Positions 44,621-53,708 are shown, counted from the first letter of the stretch. The stretch is 64,000 nucleotides of DNA from Candidatus Poseidoniaceae archaeon (GCA_949372655.1 CASIAI010000001.1:325279-389278), one strand, 5' to 3'. Notes: generated by a model from the letters alone, not told the origin. Made by a program: numbers and translations.

Positions 44621-47600
44621 ATGAAGAAAATATTAGCAGTGCTTTTCGCATGTTCGATTGTTCTAGCTGGATGTATGGATTTAACCGATGATGAAGTCGA
44701 AAAAATCGTCGATGAAATCGTTGAAATCCCTGGCTGCAATGCAGACGAAACAGCCTACAATTATGATAAAGATGCTTCAAATAATAATGCCTGTTTGACT
44801 GAAATGGTTCTGAAAGATTCGGTTACTAATTTTATCAACCTGCTGGATAATGGACCTGGACCAGATGAAATGATGGGAATGTCAATGGAAGGTTCAGGAA
44901 GCATGGAAGGCCAAAATTTAGACTGGACTTCTGTTAGAGTTTCTAGCCCAACTGGCCAATACATGAGTATGGAACTAAACATGGAGATACCAGTGTGGTC
45001 ACAGTCTCAACTCATCACCTCTGCATCTGACGGAACTACTTTGATGCAGGTCGACTACAATGGAGCCCAAATGCTAATGAACAGTGCTACAGATTTCACT
45101 TCGTTTAACAGCATTGACATGAACGACGATGATGGCAATGATGACACTTCAGATGATATTTCCGATAATGATGTAGACTGGAATACTTTTTCATACTGTG
45201 AATGGGAAGGAGAGGATACTGACACACGATGGTATTGCTCCGAGTATAATCAAGATGGAACTGACGGATTTGACGATTGGTGGTACTTGTGCGAACTAGA
45301 TTCACAAAACGGAATGTGGTATTGTTCTGATGATTTTGGAGAATCTCCAAATTGGGCAAATACTGCTAATGATACACGTCATTTAGGTGCGGTAATCGAT
45401 GACGATAGTGATATGGGCGATGATGGCACTGGCGACATGGATTTACCTAGCGTTGAAATCCCTGACGGTTTTGACCCTTCTACTGCATTATTTGAAGCAG
45501 GCTTGGCCACCGATAGCGGATACTCTTTCTCAACAACGTTGAACGATGGAATGGGATACTCACTGACTATGACCTTTGCTCTTGGAATGGACTTTAAGGT
45601 CAAATCATTGAATATGATCGAAACTATGGGTGAAGAAACCACAACTTCATCAGTTACTATTCTTGATGATGTCACCTCAATGAAATATCTTGATATTGAC
45701 TATACTCTACCATACCATGCTCTTCCATTTACTGTTTCCCTAATTGACCAAAATTATGGTGAAGTAATGTGGATGTGTGATGATGGTCAAGAAATTCAAG
45801 AAGATTGGGTCAATGATGGATATGAGGACTGTCAAGACGGATCTGATGAATTCAGCCATGATGATGGTGACATGAGTGGTGAAGAAGGAAATGGTAATGA
45901 CGGCTCAGATGACCAAAGTGACCATCCAAATAACCAAGACGATTGTGAAGCTGCTGGTGGCCTATGGATGACAGAAGAGTGGGAGTCAGAAGATGATATG
46001 GAAAGTGGGTCAGATGGAACCACAATGAACTCAGAAAGTTACTGTGATTTAAGCGGCAACGATATTGCTTCCGAGGAAGATATGTTTGCTGGTATGGATG
46101 TTAGCCTAGACTGGTATGATTTGATGTTATCAAATATAACCTCTTGGGTCACTGACTCAGATAGTCCAGCTGATGACATGGTTGCTTTGAATCACTACTG
46201 GATGAATAACAGTTTATACCACGTTGAAGAAATGGAAGTTGATTCAGATTGTGATGGAATTCATAACTCAGAAGACAATACTTGTACTACAGCAATCGGA
46301 ATCAATGTCACTGAAAGTGATAGCAATATGATGATTTGGTCATATGATGAAAGTTTTGAAATCTCCGACATAAAAGTCCTTTATGCATACAACCATGACA
46401 CTAGCAGTGGCATAATGGTTGGAATAGTCTTGAGTGATACAGATGATGATATGTTTTTGTGTGACAATGGCAATGAAATCGACTACGAATATTATGATGA
46501 TGGATATGACGACTGTGGAGACTGGTCTGATGAGCCTAACCATGAAGATGATGGTCCTGATGACCATGGTGATGAAGTATCGGAAGATACTGAAAACTTC
46601 ATGGATACTGCTGATGATGATGCAGACGGAATGTTGAGTCTAGACGAATGGATAGATTTTTGGAATGAAACAAGTAATGACGAAATTGGTGAAGGATTGA
46701 GTCAAGATGAGATAGATTCCTTTACCGAATTATTCGAAGATTATGATTATGATGATACTGATGAACTTGACTTAGATGAACTTGAAGATTTACTTACTTA
46801 CCTCATGGATAGTGATCATGATGACCATGAAAGCAGTTCTACAGGTACGAATGCTGAAGCTTTGATGTTTGCTCAAGATTATGTTGATGCTGAATCTGGT
46901 TATCACAACCAACCTGGTTTTGATCTTGCCAACGTGTTTAACTTAGCTGTCGAAAGCGATGGAGAAAATGTGACTGGCGGACTTGGAGGGGATTCAACCG
47001 ATGAATGCGGAATGAATTGGCCTTCTGATAGTTACCATGTCGCGATATATTCTTTCGTTTCGGAATATGTTTTGGTTGAGGCTGGTGCAATTGGATGTTT
47101 CTTAGACGATGCTAATTTGAACCAAACCTACGGATATGTTGCAGAGGATATGGAAAATGAGTGGTTCAATGCCGATGTTGAGCGTACTTTTACCTGTGAT
47201 AACGGTGATGAAATCCTCTTTTCTGACGTGAATAATGGATTTCAAGATTGTTATGAAGACGGTGCTGACGAACAGCAGTATGACAGCAATAACAATCCAA
47301 TTAACTCGTTTGATTGCGATGATGGAAGCCAAGTGTGGATATATCAGGTGAACGACGGCGTTGAAGACTGCTCAATGGGAGAAGACGAGAGCATCGAAGA
47401 TAGTGATGATGATCCCGAAGAGCCAGAAAATTTTGCCTGCTATGACACAATAATGGAAGAATACGACTATGTTCGAAACCAAACCGATTGTGAAGATAAT
47501 GGTTTTATCTGGATGGATTTGAATGATGACCATAATGAAAATGGAATTGTAGATGATGAGGAATTCGTTTGTGACAATGGTAATATAATACATAACGATC

Positions 47601-48721
47601 TAGTCAATAATGAAAATGACGACTGCGGAGATGGTTCAGACGAATACTCCGATGATGGCAATGGTGATGATGACCAAAGTGACAATCAATCTGAGGAGTG
47701 GATATATGAATGTGCTTACTTTGTAGATGCCGGCAGTACAGTCTATGACGATAATGGTAATGCGTCTTTCAATGATTCATGGATTTCTGATGAACTAAAC
47801 TATCTTTCTACCCTTTGTGGAACAGTTGTTGAAGAACCTGATATGTATCAAATCAATGAAGATGAGGCTGGAGATGGCAACATCACTTTGACTGAAGCAA
47901 CAGATTATTTTGGATCTGGAGATGATGATTGGATGACCTTTATTGACTCCGCTTTCATGTGTTCTGATTACAACGCAGACTCTATACTTGATTTAGTCGA
48001 ATTTAGTTCCTTCTACAGCATTATATCTCCCGAAGGAAATATTGCTATGCTACTTTGCGAGATGGACTTAGATCAATCCGGCGAAGTAAGCCCTAGTGAA
48101 TTTGGTCTTTGGAAAAATCAATCTCATCAAATGTCTGATGAAGATTGGAATGGCTTCCTCTCTGGATGGTACACAATCGACACTGACAATAGTGGTGGAT
48201 TAAATACTGTTGAACTTGCAGAAATGCTTTCCAATGATGAGGAGGATGATGATGACATCAACGAGGAGAATGGAGGCGATGTAGAAAATGATCGTGAAGG
48301 TTTGTATGGATGGATTATTACTAGTTCACAGGATATGCCTATGGAAGGAACATTTAGCGATTACTCAATCGTACTTGCACAATGCACTATGGAAGATACT
48401 GAAGACTCTGACAGTATGGACATGGACCTCAGTAATACTCCAACGATGGACTGCGGTGAAGATGTCATGAAACTCTCAATTGCTGATGCAATGGTAGATA
48501 ATGTAGCAATTACCTTCTATGATGCAGATGAATCTGGTACTGTTTCAGAGGGTGACGTGATTATGGTCAACAATGATACTGGTGATTGGAATACGGTTAG
48601 ACTACACTCATCATCTGCTAACTCTTATTCTGACGAAAACCCGATGATGACTCCAGGTTTCACCGGAGCTTTAGGAATGCTTGCTCTACTTGGAGCGGCT
48701 TTGCTAACTCGCAGAGATTGA
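44621..48721 (+). CDS. Large acidic surface lipoprotein with LDLa-like and EF-hand motifs and a PGF-CTERM-like anchor
   Basis: 1366 residues. Lipobox signal (IVLAGCMD), then an IPGCNADETAYNYDKDASNNNAC domain (like GCxDPxAxNYxPxA repeats of marine microbes). At least five Cys-rich units such as CDDGQEIQEDWVNDGYEDCQDGSDE and FVCDNGNIIHNDLVNNENDDCGDGSDE end in the DCxDGSDE signature of LDL-receptor class A modules. EF-hand-like loops include DADGMLSLDEW, DLDQSGEVSPSEF and DTDNSGGLNTVEL. C-terminus MTPGFTGALGMLALLGAALLTRRD is PGF-CTERM-like, so the protein seems anchored at both ends. Extremely rich in Asp and Glu. Surface Ca-dependent role inferred. Confidence 0.8.
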   Translation: MKKILAVLFACSIVLAGCMDLTDDEVEKIVDEIVEIPGCNADETAYNYDKDASNNNACLTEMVLKDSVTNFINLLDNGPGPDEMMGMSMEGSGSMEGQNLDWTSVRVSSPTGQYMSMELNMEIPVWSQSQLITSASDGTTLMQVDYNGAQMLMNSATDFTSFNSIDMNDDDGNDDTSDDISDNDVDWNTFSYCEWEGEDTDTRWYCSEYNQDGTDGFDDWWYLCELDSQNGMWYCSDDFGESPNWANTANDTRHLGAVIDDDSDMGDDGTGDMDLPSVEIPDGFDPSTALFEAGLATDSGYSFSTTLNDGMGYSLTMTFALGMDFKVKSLNMIETMGEETTTSSVTILDDVTSMKYLDIDYTLPYHALPFTVSLIDQNYGEVMWMCDDGQEIQEDWVNDGYEDCQDGSDEFSHDDGDMSGEEGNGNDGSDDQSDHPNNQDDCEAAGGLWMTEEWESEDDMESGSDGTTMNSESYCDLSGNDIASEEDMFAGMDVSLDWYDLMLSNITSWVTDSDSPADDMVALNHYWMNNSLYHVEEMEVDSDCDGIHNSEDNTCTTAIGINVTESDSNMMIWSYDESFEISDIKVLYAYNHDTSSGIMVGIVLSDTDDDMFLCDNGNEIDYEYYDDGYDDCGDWSDEPNHEDDGPDDHGDEVSEDTENFMDTADDDADGMLSLDEWIDFWNETSNDEIGEGLSQDEIDSFTELFEDYDYDDTDELDLDELEDLLTYLMDSDHDDHESSSTGTNAEALMFAQDYVDAESGYHNQPGFDLANVFNLAVESDGENVTGGLGGDSTDECGMNWPSDSYHVAIYSFVSEYVLVEAGAIGCFLDDANLNQTYGYVAEDMENEWFNADVERTFTCDNGDEILFSDVNNGFQDCYEDGADEQQYDSNNNPINSFDCDDGSQVWIYQVNDGVEDCSMGEDESIEDSDDDPEEPENFACYDTIMEEYDYVRNQTDCEDNGFIWMDLNDDHNENGIVDDEEFVCDNGNIIHNDLVNNENDDCGDGSDEYSDDGNGDDDQSDNQSEEWIYECAYFVDAGSTVYDDNGNASFNDSWISDELNYLSTLCGTVVEEPDMYQINEDEAGDGNITLTEATDYFGSGDDDWMTFIDSAFMCSDYNADSILDLVEFSSFYSIISPEGNIAMLLCEMDLDQSGEVSPSEFGLWKNQSHQMSDEDWNGFLSGWYTIDTDNSGGLNTVELAEMLSNDEEDDDDINEENGGDVENDREGLYGWIITSSQDMPMEGTFSDYSIVLAQCTMEDTEDSDSMDMDLSNTPTMDCGEDVMKLSIADAMVDNVAITFYDADESGTVSEGDVIMVNNDTGDWNTVRLHSSSANSYSDENPMMTPGFTGALGMLALLGAALLTRRD

Positions 48722-48726
48722 ATTCA
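48656..48726 (+). repeat. 71-bp identical C-terminal anchor segment, copy 1
   Basis: Identical to 51541-51611. It encodes the GFTGALGMLALLGAALLTRRD anchor and extends five bases beyond the stop codon, whereas the preceding codons differ. Suggests gene conversion or a recent modular transfer between the two genes. Confidence 0.8.
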
Positions 48727-48860
48727 GCCAACATATGACAACCACTGGGGATATCCTTCAATGCTTGGAGGATGATTTCTGCTGTCTTAGCCGAACCATT
48801 CTTAATCTCTGACAATGCTGTTTCAATATGTGGAACTGCTGTCTTTAGATGTTGAACTAA

Positions 48861-48886
48861 AGTAGTCCCTCTCGGATTTGAACCGA
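48861..48886. repeat. 26-bp direct repeat at the tRNA-Gln 3' end, proximal copy
   Basis: AGTAGTCCCTCTCGGATTTGAACCGA, partner of 44455-44480 with one mismatch; covers the 3' acceptor and T-arm of the intact tRNA-Gln. Confidence 0.8.
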
Positions 48887-48935
48887 GGTCGGGGGAACCA
48901 GAATCCTCCATGATGGACCGCTACACTAAGGGACT
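48863..48935 (-). tRNA. tRNA-Gln (anticodon CTG)
   Basis: Seventy-three bases on the minus strand. Acceptor AGTCCCT pairs with AGGGACT, discriminator A; T-arm CTCGG-TTCAAAT-CCGAG; anticodon loop TTCTGGT gives CTG, closed by GAGGA/TCCCC with one A-C mismatch. The A1-U72 acceptor AGTCCC matches archaeal tRNA-Gln. CCA is not encoded. The 140-base stretch between this tRNA and the surface protein stop holds a short open frame but no convincing gene. Confidence 0.85.
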
Positions 48936-49038
48936 ATGTAGGCCGCTAATGGCCAATGTTTTTCAAATAGAGGGTAAAAAATAAAAAAAAACGCTTGAAT
49001 CGGTCATATTATATGGTATGGTTCGGCGTCCTTCGGAT

Positions 49039-51606
49039 ATGAATAAGAAGTTTGCAATAGTGATGGCCCTTTTCATGGCCCTTGCTGGATGTACTGAAAG
49101 TATCGAAGATGACATAAAAGAAAACGTTAGTATCCCTGGGTGCAACGACGAGGCATCATTCAATTATAATGAAAGTGCAACTAATGTAGATGCATGCTTA
49201 ACAGAATTAGCCCTAGAACAAGCAATCATGGATTTCATGATGGCTATCGATGAAGGTCCTAAGAATGCCAATGATACAATTGGAGTAACTGCCTCTGCAA
49301 CATCATCTATGGATGACATGGCTTCAACTTCTACACTCGCATTCTCACCTTCAGGATTTGCTCAAATTGTGACCATGACTGGAAACATCGATATGGGACC
49401 AGGTATGGTAATGCCGATCGATATTAAAATCAATCAAAATGTCATGCCTAATCCTGATGGAACAGACTCTACAATTATGCACATAGTTCACATGAGTGCT
49501 GACAATGAATTTGTTATGCACAACGCTGTTTCATGGTCTACAATAGTCGCTGATATGCTTGATGATGACTGTGATGATGACTGTGATGGTGACAACATGG
49601 GTGAAGACGACATGGATGGAGACAACATGGGTGGAGACGACATGGATGGAGACGACATGGGTGGAGACCACATGGATGGAGACCACAACTCAAACAGTAA
49701 CCATGGAGACCACATGGAAATGGTGTGGCGTTGTATCGACTTTGTAAACTACTCGTTAGCCCCTTCAGATGGAAATATAACTGATGTTTTTATGTCAAAT
49801 GACCTTGACTTTTCCATGTGTGGTATGCTAGTAGGCGAGACTAATCATACCTTTGGAACAGGCGAATTCACCATGCCTGAAAAATTTGCAACCCGTGAAT
49901 GTATGACCAGTAGTATAGATCAAAGTTCAGAGTGCGAAACATCGGTAATCGAGTCAAATTCAACAGGATTATGGAATCACTTCTACGTATCTGAGGAATC
50001 TGCATGTGATGAGGGGAGCTTTGATAGTTCAACAAATATGTGCTTAGAATTTTTAGGTGAACTATCTATGAATGATTCTGAAGCATTTGAGGTATTCTCT
50101 CAAGGAGAAAGTATTACTGTCATGTATCAGTATAATTCAACTACTCAAAGTGGAATTTTAATGGTTGAAGATGATCCTGAACATGACGATGACATGAATG
50201 GGCATGATGATGACATGGGTGGAAACGACATGGACATGGGTATGCCAGATCCGGTTGACGCAAAGGATGTTTTGGAAGATTTTGATGTTACTAACTCAAC
50301 ATATGCTTTAGCACAAGCAACAGATAATGGATACTCTTTTACTGCCAATGTAACTGAAGAATATATGGATGAAGATGGTTCATCCATGAATGTCACAACC
50401 ACTTTCACATTTGTAATTGATTCTAGTTTTAAGGTCAATTCAGTTTCTGCTTCCAATGTAATGGAAACAATAACTGTTACAATTTTAACTGATACACAGG
50501 TCGAAGCGTACTTCAATACAGACTTGTCTGCTTTGACCACTCAAGCACTTCCATTCAGTGTTATGCCAATGGGTGGAAACCATGGTGATGACATGGACGG
50601 AGACGACATGGGTGGAGACCACATGGATGGAGACCACAACTCAAACAGTAACCATGGAGACCACATGGAAATGGTGTGGCGTTGTATCGACTTTGTAAAC
50701 TACTCGTTAGCCCCTTCAGATGGAAATATAACTGATGTTTTTATGTCAAATGACCTTGACTTTTCCATGTGTGGTATGCTAGTAGGCGAGACTAATCATA
50801 CCTTTGGAACAGGCGAATTCACCATGCCTGAAAAATTTGCAACCCGTGAATGTATGACCAGTAGTATAGATCAAAGTTCAGAGTGCGAAACATCGGTAAT
50901 CGAGTCAAATTCAACAGGATTATGGAATCACTTCTACGTATCTGAGGAATCTGCATGTGATGAGGGGAGCTTTGATAGTTCAACAAATATGTGCTTAGAA
51001 TTTTTAGGTGAACTATCTATGAATGATTCTGAAGCATTTGAGGTATTCTCTCAAGGAGAAAGTATTACTGTCATGTATCAGTATAATTCAACTACTCAAA
51101 GTGGAATTTTAATGGTTGAAGATGATCCTGAACATGACGATGACATGAATGGGCATGATGACCATGGAGTTCACAACTCACTTGATTGGATGATCTCTGA
51201 TAGTAACCTAGACCTACCACCTATCGCAGGAGATCTTTCTGACTACTCTGCAGTTCTTTCGGTTTGTGATGAAGACATGCCAGATTCTAGCGATGAAATG
51301 ATGGACTTGGGAGGCTCAGAATCAAGTTTAGTATGCTCAGAATTTGTTCTTATTGTTAAATTGAGTGACGCTGGAATGGACTCAGACATAATGTTCCATG
51401 ATGTAGATAACTCTGGAACTTTAACTGACGGAGATATGCTTCACATAAACCCTAATGCAACTATTGGAGATTGGACACACCTGCGTCTATACTCTACTAG
51501 TGCTGATGCATACAGTGATGAAAATCCAATGATGACTCCTGGTTTCACCGGAGCTTTAGGAATGCTTGCTCTACTTGGAGCGGCTTTGCTAACTCGCAGA
51601 GATTGA
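49039..51606 (+). CDS. Acidic surface lipoprotein with internal duplication and PGF-CTERM-like anchor
   Basis: About 855 residues from ATG 49039 (MNKKFAIVMALFMALAGC lipobox); the track's ATG at 49018 adds seven residues and remains possible. Paralogue of the 1366-aa protein: same IPGCNDEASFNYNESATNVDACLTE domain, a related NGYSFTANV...ALPF domain, and an almost identical C-terminus MTPGFTGALGMLALLGAALLTRRD. The His/Asp/Met-rich GGDHMDGDHNSNSNHGDHMEM linker and following Cys domain occur twice because of a perfect 563-bp repeat. Lacks the LDLa-like units. Role unknown; possible metal binding through the HMDGDH stretches is speculation. Confidence 0.78.
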   Translation: MNKKFAIVMALFMALAGCTESIEDDIKENVSIPGCNDEASFNYNESATNVDACLTELALEQAIMDFMMAIDEGPKNANDTIGVTASATSSMDDMASTSTLAFSPSGFAQIVTMTGNIDMGPGMVMPIDIKINQNVMPNPDGTDSTIMHIVHMSADNEFVMHNAVSWSTIVADMLDDDCDDDCDGDNMGEDDMDGDNMGGDDMDGDDMGGDHMDGDHNSNSNHGDHMEMVWRCIDFVNYSLAPSDGNITDVFMSNDLDFSMCGMLVGETNHTFGTGEFTMPEKFATRECMTSSIDQSSECETSVIESNSTGLWNHFYVSEESACDEGSFDSSTNMCLEFLGELSMNDSEAFEVFSQGESITVMYQYNSTTQSGILMVEDDPEHDDDMNGHDDDMGGNDMDMGMPDPVDAKDVLEDFDVTNSTYALAQATDNGYSFTANVTEEYMDEDGSSMNVTTTFTFVIDSSFKVNSVSASNVMETITVTILTDTQVEAYFNTDLSALTTQALPFSVMPMGGNHGDDMDGDDMGGDHMDGDHNSNSNHGDHMEMVWRCIDFVNYSLAPSDGNITDVFMSNDLDFSMCGMLVGETNHTFGTGEFTMPEKFATRECMTSSIDQSSECETSVIESNSTGLWNHFYVSEESACDEGSFDSSTNMCLEFLGELSMNDSEAFEVFSQGESITVMYQYNSTTQSGILMVEDDPEHDDDMNGHDDHGVHNSLDWMISDSNLDLPPIAGDLSDYSAVLSVCDEDMPDSSDEMMDLGGSESSLVCSEFVLIVKLSDAGMDSDIMFHDVDNSGTLTDGDMLHINPNATIGDWTHLRLYSTSADAYSDENPMMTPGFTGALGMLALLGAALLTRRD
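49648..50210 (+). repeat. 563-bp direct repeat, copy 1
   Basis: Read base by base against 50599-51161, I find no difference. It begins GGAGACGACATGGG and ends GGGCATGATGA, is a multiple of three apart (offset 951), and so preserves frame. Suggests very recent duplication or an assembly collapse/expansion. Confidence 0.9.
50599..51161 (+). repeat. 563-bp direct repeat, copy 2
   Basis: Second copy of 49648-50210, separated by 388 bases that encode the AQATDNGYSFTANV domain. Confidence 0.9.
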
Positions 51607-51611
51607 ATTCA
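51541..51611 (+). repeat. 71-bp identical C-terminal anchor segment, copy 2
   Basis: Identical to 48656-48726, ending just after the stop codon of the second surface lipoprotein. Confidence 0.8.
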
Positions 51612-51633
51612 ATCAACCAATGTACGCACCTTC

Positions 51634-51828
51634 TTAGAAGGTAACAAAGCGAAATAGTACCTTTGATACTGCGCTTAGCATTAGTACGATCATGAAAGAG
51701 CCAAGAGCCCATTTGGCCCAAGGCCTATCAGGCTTACTTGGTGGCCATGGGTCGAAACCAAGGCGTTCAGCCTCTTCTACCAAAGCGGCTAGTTCTGCCA
51801 ATTCTTCCTCTAAAGTCTCGGCTACCAT
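51634..51828 (-). CDS. Small single-pass membrane protein
   Basis: 64 residues from ATG 51828 (MVAETLEEELAELAALVEEAERLGFDPWPPSKPD), an acidic amphipathic helix and proline turn followed by a C-terminal membrane helix (ALGSFMIVLMLSAVSKVLFRFV). The track's longer version starts in unlikely sequence. Tail-anchored topology suggested; function unknown. Confidence 0.6.
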   Translation of the reverse strand: MVAETLEEELAELAALVEEAERLGFDPWPPSKPDRPWAKWALGSFMIVLMLSAVSKVLFRFVTF

Positions 51829-51955
51829 GCAAAATGCCAAATGCTCGGCATAATTGAATAATTGGTATGAAAGGCAAATAAAATAGTCAAAATCCACCCA
51901 ATTCTCGATACAGAAGGAAACATGCATTCAAAAGCAAACGGATGGATTTGAGAGT

Positions 51956-52753
51956 ATGTCCATAAGATTAATTGCTATAATTTCTGCCCTAATATTTGTT
52001 TCAGGGATCTTTGGCGGTGTGATTTTAGAACGCTTAGACTTAAGTTTATCATCTGAAAACGAGCAATCCTTCTCCGTCGAAGTAGATAATGAAGAAGGAA
52101 CAAATGTATATTCTCTAATTGAAATCGACGAAGGTGATAACGATGAGGAAGAGCAAGTAACATGGGTTTTACATGAATTTGAGTTTAATTCTAAAAACGG
52201 GGAAGAAGCCATTACATGGGACTTTGGAGACGGAACTACTGCTTCAGGAGATTCTGTTACACACCAATTCCAAACATCTGGAATATTTTTGATTACTGCA
52301 ACATCCATTGGTACTGATGATGTTAAAACTGCTTCAGTCGAAGTCACTGTAAATCGAGATTCATTTGCCGAGGTAGATAATATGGAATGCTCGTGTGCTC
52401 CAACCGGTAAAGATACTGTAATCGACCTTGTAGCACTCCCTGGTGTGCAATCCATACAGGGTTTTGTCCAAGTAGAACATGATGGAAGTAGCGAATCTTG
52501 TACCCTGAGAAATCCACTACAAGAATGTCACATTAGAGTAATTCTACAGCGTACACAGCAAGGAGAGGTAGTTTCTGAAGAAGTATTATTTGATGATACC
52601 TTTCGAAGTAATGAAAAAGTTGTAGATTTCGACCTATCAGAAATTGAGTTCTCACAGGGAGAAACTCTCCAACTACGTCTTGAAACTGACCAACTTAGAG
52701 ATTGGCATAAACCAACTGCAGAATGGAGCATAAGTGCACCAATTATTGCTTGA
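51956..52753 (+). CDS. Membrane-anchored PKD-domain protein
   Basis: 265 residues. N-terminal signal anchor (LIAIISALIFVSGIFGGVI), acidic linker, PKD domain (FEFNSKNGEEAITWDFGDGTTASGDSVTHQFQTSGIFLITAT, with the WDFGDG core) at about 65-125, then a second beta-rich domain with two Cys (MECSCAPTGKD). PKD domains are extracellular Ig-like modules, common in archaeal surface proteins. Precise role unknown. Confidence 0.75.
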   Translation: MSIRLIAIISALIFVSGIFGGVILERLDLSLSSENEQSFSVEVDNEEGTNVYSLIEIDEGDNDEEEQVTWVLHEFEFNSKNGEEAITWDFGDGTTASGDSVTHQFQTSGIFLITATSIGTDDVKTASVEVTVNRDSFAEVDNMECSCAPTGKDTVIDLVALPGVQSIQGFVQVEHDGSSESCTLRNPLQECHIRVILQRTQQGEVVSEEVLFDDTFRSNEKVVDFDLSEIEFSQGETLQLRLETDQLRDWHKPTAEWSISAPIIA

Positions 52754-52889
52754 TTCATTCTATTCTATGAGTTCTTGAAGATATTCAGTTTTCTTTTTCC
52801 AATGGCGCTCGAACAAGGATAATGTTTCTGAGACATTGTCAAATATTGGTATAGCCATGAGTGAATTTTTAGTTTCAGGAGAATTTGTA

Positions 52890-53012
52890 ATGCCTAAAAT
52901 CACTTACAATATTGGAAGAATTGGCGACAATATAGGAAGAATTGGAGATACAGTTGCGACAGATTCGGTAGTAATGGAAGAACAAGTTCAGACCGGCCAA
53001 GAGGAAGAATAG
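52890..53012 (+). CDS. Forty-residue small protein (below ORF-track cutoff)
   Basis: ATG at 52890 with AGGAG 8 bases upstream; reads MPKITYNIGRIGDNIGRIGD, then TVATDSVVMEEQVQTGQEEE. The near-duplicated NIGRIGD unit and good ribosome-binding site argue for a real peptide. In-frame ATG at 52857 is a less supported start. A hairpin follows its stop within four bases. No family known. Confidence 0.4.
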   Translation: MPKITYNIGRIGDNIGRIGDTVATDSVVMEEQVQTGQEEE

Positions 53013-53015
53013 TTG

Positions 53016-53032
53016 CAAAGGGCCCCCCTTTG
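53016..53032. terminator. Hairpin after the 40-aa ORF
   Basis: CAAAGGG-CCC-CCCTTTG, a perfect 7-bp inverted repeat with a 3-base loop, directly after the small ORF's TAG. No T-run follows. Confidence 0.35.
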
Positions 53033-53099
53033 ATTAGACGGATAGGGAGAGAGTACCCTCTCATCTCGGCTGATGAAAGCAAGGGTAGGTTCAGTGACA

Positions 53100-53363
53100 T
53101 TATTCAACCAAGGCTATGATTTCCAACGAGGCGTGGTCAACTCCCGCATTCTTTCTAAATTCGATCATACGAGGATCTTTCAACTGCTTATCCTTAATCG
53201 AATTCATTTCGAAAACTGTGTATACGCTACTTTCGTTGCCGTTTTCATGACCGTAAGCTAAGACTCGAACGTGATTTTTTAGCCTCATGGCTTCGTTTGA
53301 CTCGAATTCTTTTTTCCATACACCGTAACCTTTGGTCACTTTGAATTTCGATATTACTTTCAT
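53100..53363 (-). CDS. Small soluble protein after an HxlR regulator
   Basis: 87 residues, alternating strands and helices (KVISKFKVTKGYGVWKKEF, VRVLAYGHENGNESSVYTVFEM, MIEFRKNAGVDHASLEIIALVE), like a dimeric alpha/beta-barrel (ABM-type) fold. Only 12 bases downstream of the HxlR-type regulator on the same strand, so probably its regulated partner. Function unknown. Confidence 0.65.
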   Translation of the reverse strand: MKVISKFKVTKGYGVWKKEFESNEAMRLKNHVRVLAYGHENGNESSVYTVFEMNSIKDKQLKDPRMIEFRKNAGVDHASLEIIALVE

Positions 53364-53375
53364 TTCTGAATCACC

Positions 53376-53708
53376 CTAGGAATTATTGCTTCCAACCCAT
53401 TCAAAAACAGATTTGAGGATTGGCCCCAGCGTTCTGCCTTTTTCTGACAATTCATACTCAACCCTTGCAGGAACTTCAGCAAAAACTTCTCGATCAACCA
53501 GCCCCTGATTAATCATCTCATCCAAGCGACGGGCGAGCGTGGTCGCAGTAATGCCTATATCTCGCTTAAGTTGATTAAATCTCATTGGTTTTTTCGTACG
53601 AGACATGAAAAACAACATGTTGAGGACATGTGACTTCCCTAACAGTTCGATGAATTCTCGTCCTTGTGATTGCAAGCAAAGGGGCTGCACATAAATAGGT
53701 GGTTGCAT
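53376..53708 (-). CDS. HxlR-family winged-helix regulator
   Basis: 110 residues from ATG 53708; the track's GTG start at 53741 would overlap an AT-rich TATA-like GATATAATTAAG. The core LLGKSHVLNMLFFMSRTKKPMRFNQLKRDIGITATTLARRLDEMINQGLVDREVF matches the HxlR (MarR-related) winged-helix fold: G..S...L..L......RF..L.......T.L..RL..L...GL..R. Ligand unknown. Operon with the 87-aa protein. Confidence 0.8.
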   Translation of the reverse strand: MQPPIYVQPLCLQSQGREFIELLGKSHVLNMLFFMSRTKKPMRFNQLKRDIGITATTLARRLDEMINQGLVDREVFAEVPARVEYELSEKGRTLGPILKSVFEWVGSNNS

